6,435 nucleotides of DNA from an uncultured Hymenobacter sp. (GTDB lineage Bacteria > Bacteroidota > Bacteroidia > Cytophagales > Hymenobacteraceae), in contig CALMOO010000138.1 in the NCBI GenBank assembly GCA_937871705.1, forward strand, positions 1-6,435. Reading direction: 5' to 3'. Shown here in pieces: positions 5,402 to 6,435 of this stretch. How positions within the stretch are numbered: the stretch's first letter is position 1; each line of letters opens with the position of its first letter. A model generated the notes under the pieces. The model was not told the origin of the DNA. It saw nothing but the letters and a program-made list of their open reading frames with translations, and did not search any database. The position numbers and the translations under genes were made by a program.

Positions 5402-6435
5402 ATGAACAAGCAGGTATTATTGGTTATTCTGGATGGATGGGGCATTGCTCCGAACACGGCGGTTTCGGCGGTTGACAAAGCCCGGACGCCCTACTATCAT
5501 CAACTATTACAACGCTTTCCACACAGCACGCTCCAGGCCTCGGGCGAGGCCGTGGGGCTGCCCGATGGCCAAATGGGCAACTCGGAGGTAGGCCACATGA
5601 ATATCGGTGCCGGCCGGGTCGTTAACCAAGAATTAGTCCGCATCGGCAAAGCCATTCGGGAGCGCAAGCTCGGCCAGATACCGGCCCTGAAAGACGCCCT
5701 GGACTACGCTAAGGAAAACAATAAGCCGCTGCATCTTATTGGATTACTGTCGGATGGCGGTGTGCACTCGCACATCGACCACGTGAAGGCGCTGTGCACC
5801 ATTGCCCACGAGGCCGATGTGCATAAAGTATTTGTGCACGCCTTCACCGATGGCCGCGACACCGACCCCAAGAGCGGCGTGCACTTTGTGAACGAGTTGG
5901 AGCAGCACGCCGACCGCACGGGCGCCAAGATTGCCTCCATCGTGGGCCGCTACTATGCCATGGACCGCGACCAGCGCTGGGAGCGCGTGAAAGTGGCCTA
6001 CGACCTGCTGGTGAACGGCGTGGGCGCTCCGTCGCAAAACCTGATTCAAAGCATTCAGGAGCAGTACAAAGAAGGCGTGACGGATGAGTTTCTGAAGCCC
6101 ATTGTGAAGACCGGGGCCGATGGCCTACCCCTCGCTACCATTAAGGAGGGCGACGTGGTGTTGTGCTTCAACTTCCGCACCGACCGGGGCCGCGAAATCA
6201 CGGAGGCGCTCACGCAGCAGGATTTTCACGCCTACCAGATGCATCGCCTCAACCTGCGCTACCTCACCATGACGAGCTACGACGCGACGTTTGTGGGTGT
6301 GACGCCGATTTTTGAGAAAGACAACCTCGATAATACCCTGGGCGAGATTCTGGCTGCGCATAATAAACGCCAGATTCGCATGGCCGAAACCGAGAAGTAT
6401 CCGCACGTAACTTTCTTTTTTTTGGGGGGTAGGGA
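5402..6435 (+). CDS. gpmI: 2,3-bisphosphoglycerate-independent phosphoglycerate mutase (3' partial)
   Basis: Cofactor-independent phosphoglycerate mutase (EC 5.4.2.12), which interconverts 3- and 2-phosphoglycerate in glycolysis and gluconeogenesis using two metal ions and a phosphoserine. The window holds the first 344 residues of an expected 505-515; the frame stays open to the edge. Visible active-site features are the metal ligand Asp in LDGWG (D11), the phosphorylated serine in GQMGNSEVGH (S61), LSDGGVHSHIDH (H122), FTDGRDTDP (R152, D153), GRYYAMDRDQRW (182-193), FNFRTDRGRE (R259, R262) and ETEKYPHVTFFF (K332). The ATG at 5402 gives the standard N terminus MNKQVLLVILDGWG. One oddity is Leu341 in FFFLGGR, where the family normally has Asn or Ser; it is coded at the junction of a T8 and a G6 homopolymer right at the window end. 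The remaining metal ligands lie beyond the window. Confidence 0.96.
   Translation, partial: MNKQVLLVILDGWGIAPNTAVSAVDKARTPYYHQLLQRFPHSTLQASGEAVGLPDGQMGNSEVGHMNIGAGRVVNQELVRIGKAIRERKLGQIPALKDALDYAKENNKPLHLIGLLSDGGVHSHIDHVKALCTIAHEADVHKVFVHAFTDGRDTDPKSGVHFVNELEQHADRTGAKIASIVGRYYAMDRDQRWERVKVAYDLLVNGVGAPSQNLIQSIQEQYKEGVTDEFLKPIVKTGADGLPLATIKEGDVVLCFNFRTDRGREITEALTQQDFHAYQMHRLNLRYLTMTSYDATFVGVTPIFEKDNLDNTLGEILAAHNKRQIRMAETEKYPHVTFFFLGGR

Noticed and set aside
5744..6406. Minus-strand open frames inside gpmI
   Set aside because: gpmI is clearly coded on the plus strand with its active-site motifs in order; these frames are shadows.

Overview
The window looks like chromosomal DNA of a Bacteroidota member, most likely in or near Hymenobacter (Cytophagales). 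The genes are GC-rich and separated by AT-richer spacers. No clear Shine-Dalgarno sequences are visible. TAnnTTTG promoter elements of the Bacteroidota type precede two genes, and DUF4783 is, as far as I recall, typical of this phylum. The assignment rests on these traits and on protein resemblance from memory, not on a database search. All gene content appears to be ordinary housekeeping or conserved-hypothetical. There is no phage, CRISPR array, insertion sequence or RNA gene that I can support, and no gene-free stretch longer than about 165 bases.

Layout: the plus strand carries a DUF3140 protein (21-356), a CbpA-type J-domain co-chaperone (472-1425) and its presumed modulator CbpM (1452-1778). 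The minus strand then carries, read in its own direction from right to left, a secreted DUF4783 protein (5240-4836), NadC of NAD biosynthesis (4711-3842), a YcxB-like two-helix membrane protein (3745-3122), a small lipoprotein (3077-2718) and a ZIP-family metal transporter (2603-1848). cbpM and the ZIP gene converge over a 69-base spacer with a small stem-loop. On the right, gpmI (phosphoglycerate mutase, from 5402) diverges from the DUF4783 gene and runs off the window end.

The most interesting material is in the spacers. (1) A perfect 52-bp palindrome with no central spacer lies 14 bp in front of the ZIP gene. Each arm contains a Fur-family-like 7-1-7 dyad, so a metal-responsive operator is a reasonable hypothesis. 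(2) Two spacers (367-465 and 3751-3836) share one architecture: degenerate heptamers (TGANTNN) in tandem, a unique core, then the same heptamers in inverted orientation. They resemble a short repeated-element family. (3) nadC and gpmI share the same promoter-to-start layout, TAC(C/T)TTTG followed by exactly four bases and then the start codon, which suggests leaderless or near-leaderless mRNAs.

Functional links: CbpA and CbpM probably form a co-chaperone and regulator pair acting with DnaK. NadC (de novo NAD synthesis) and GpmI (glycolysis and gluconeogenesis) are independent central-metabolism genes. The ZIP protein would move divalent metal, probably zinc, across the inner membrane.
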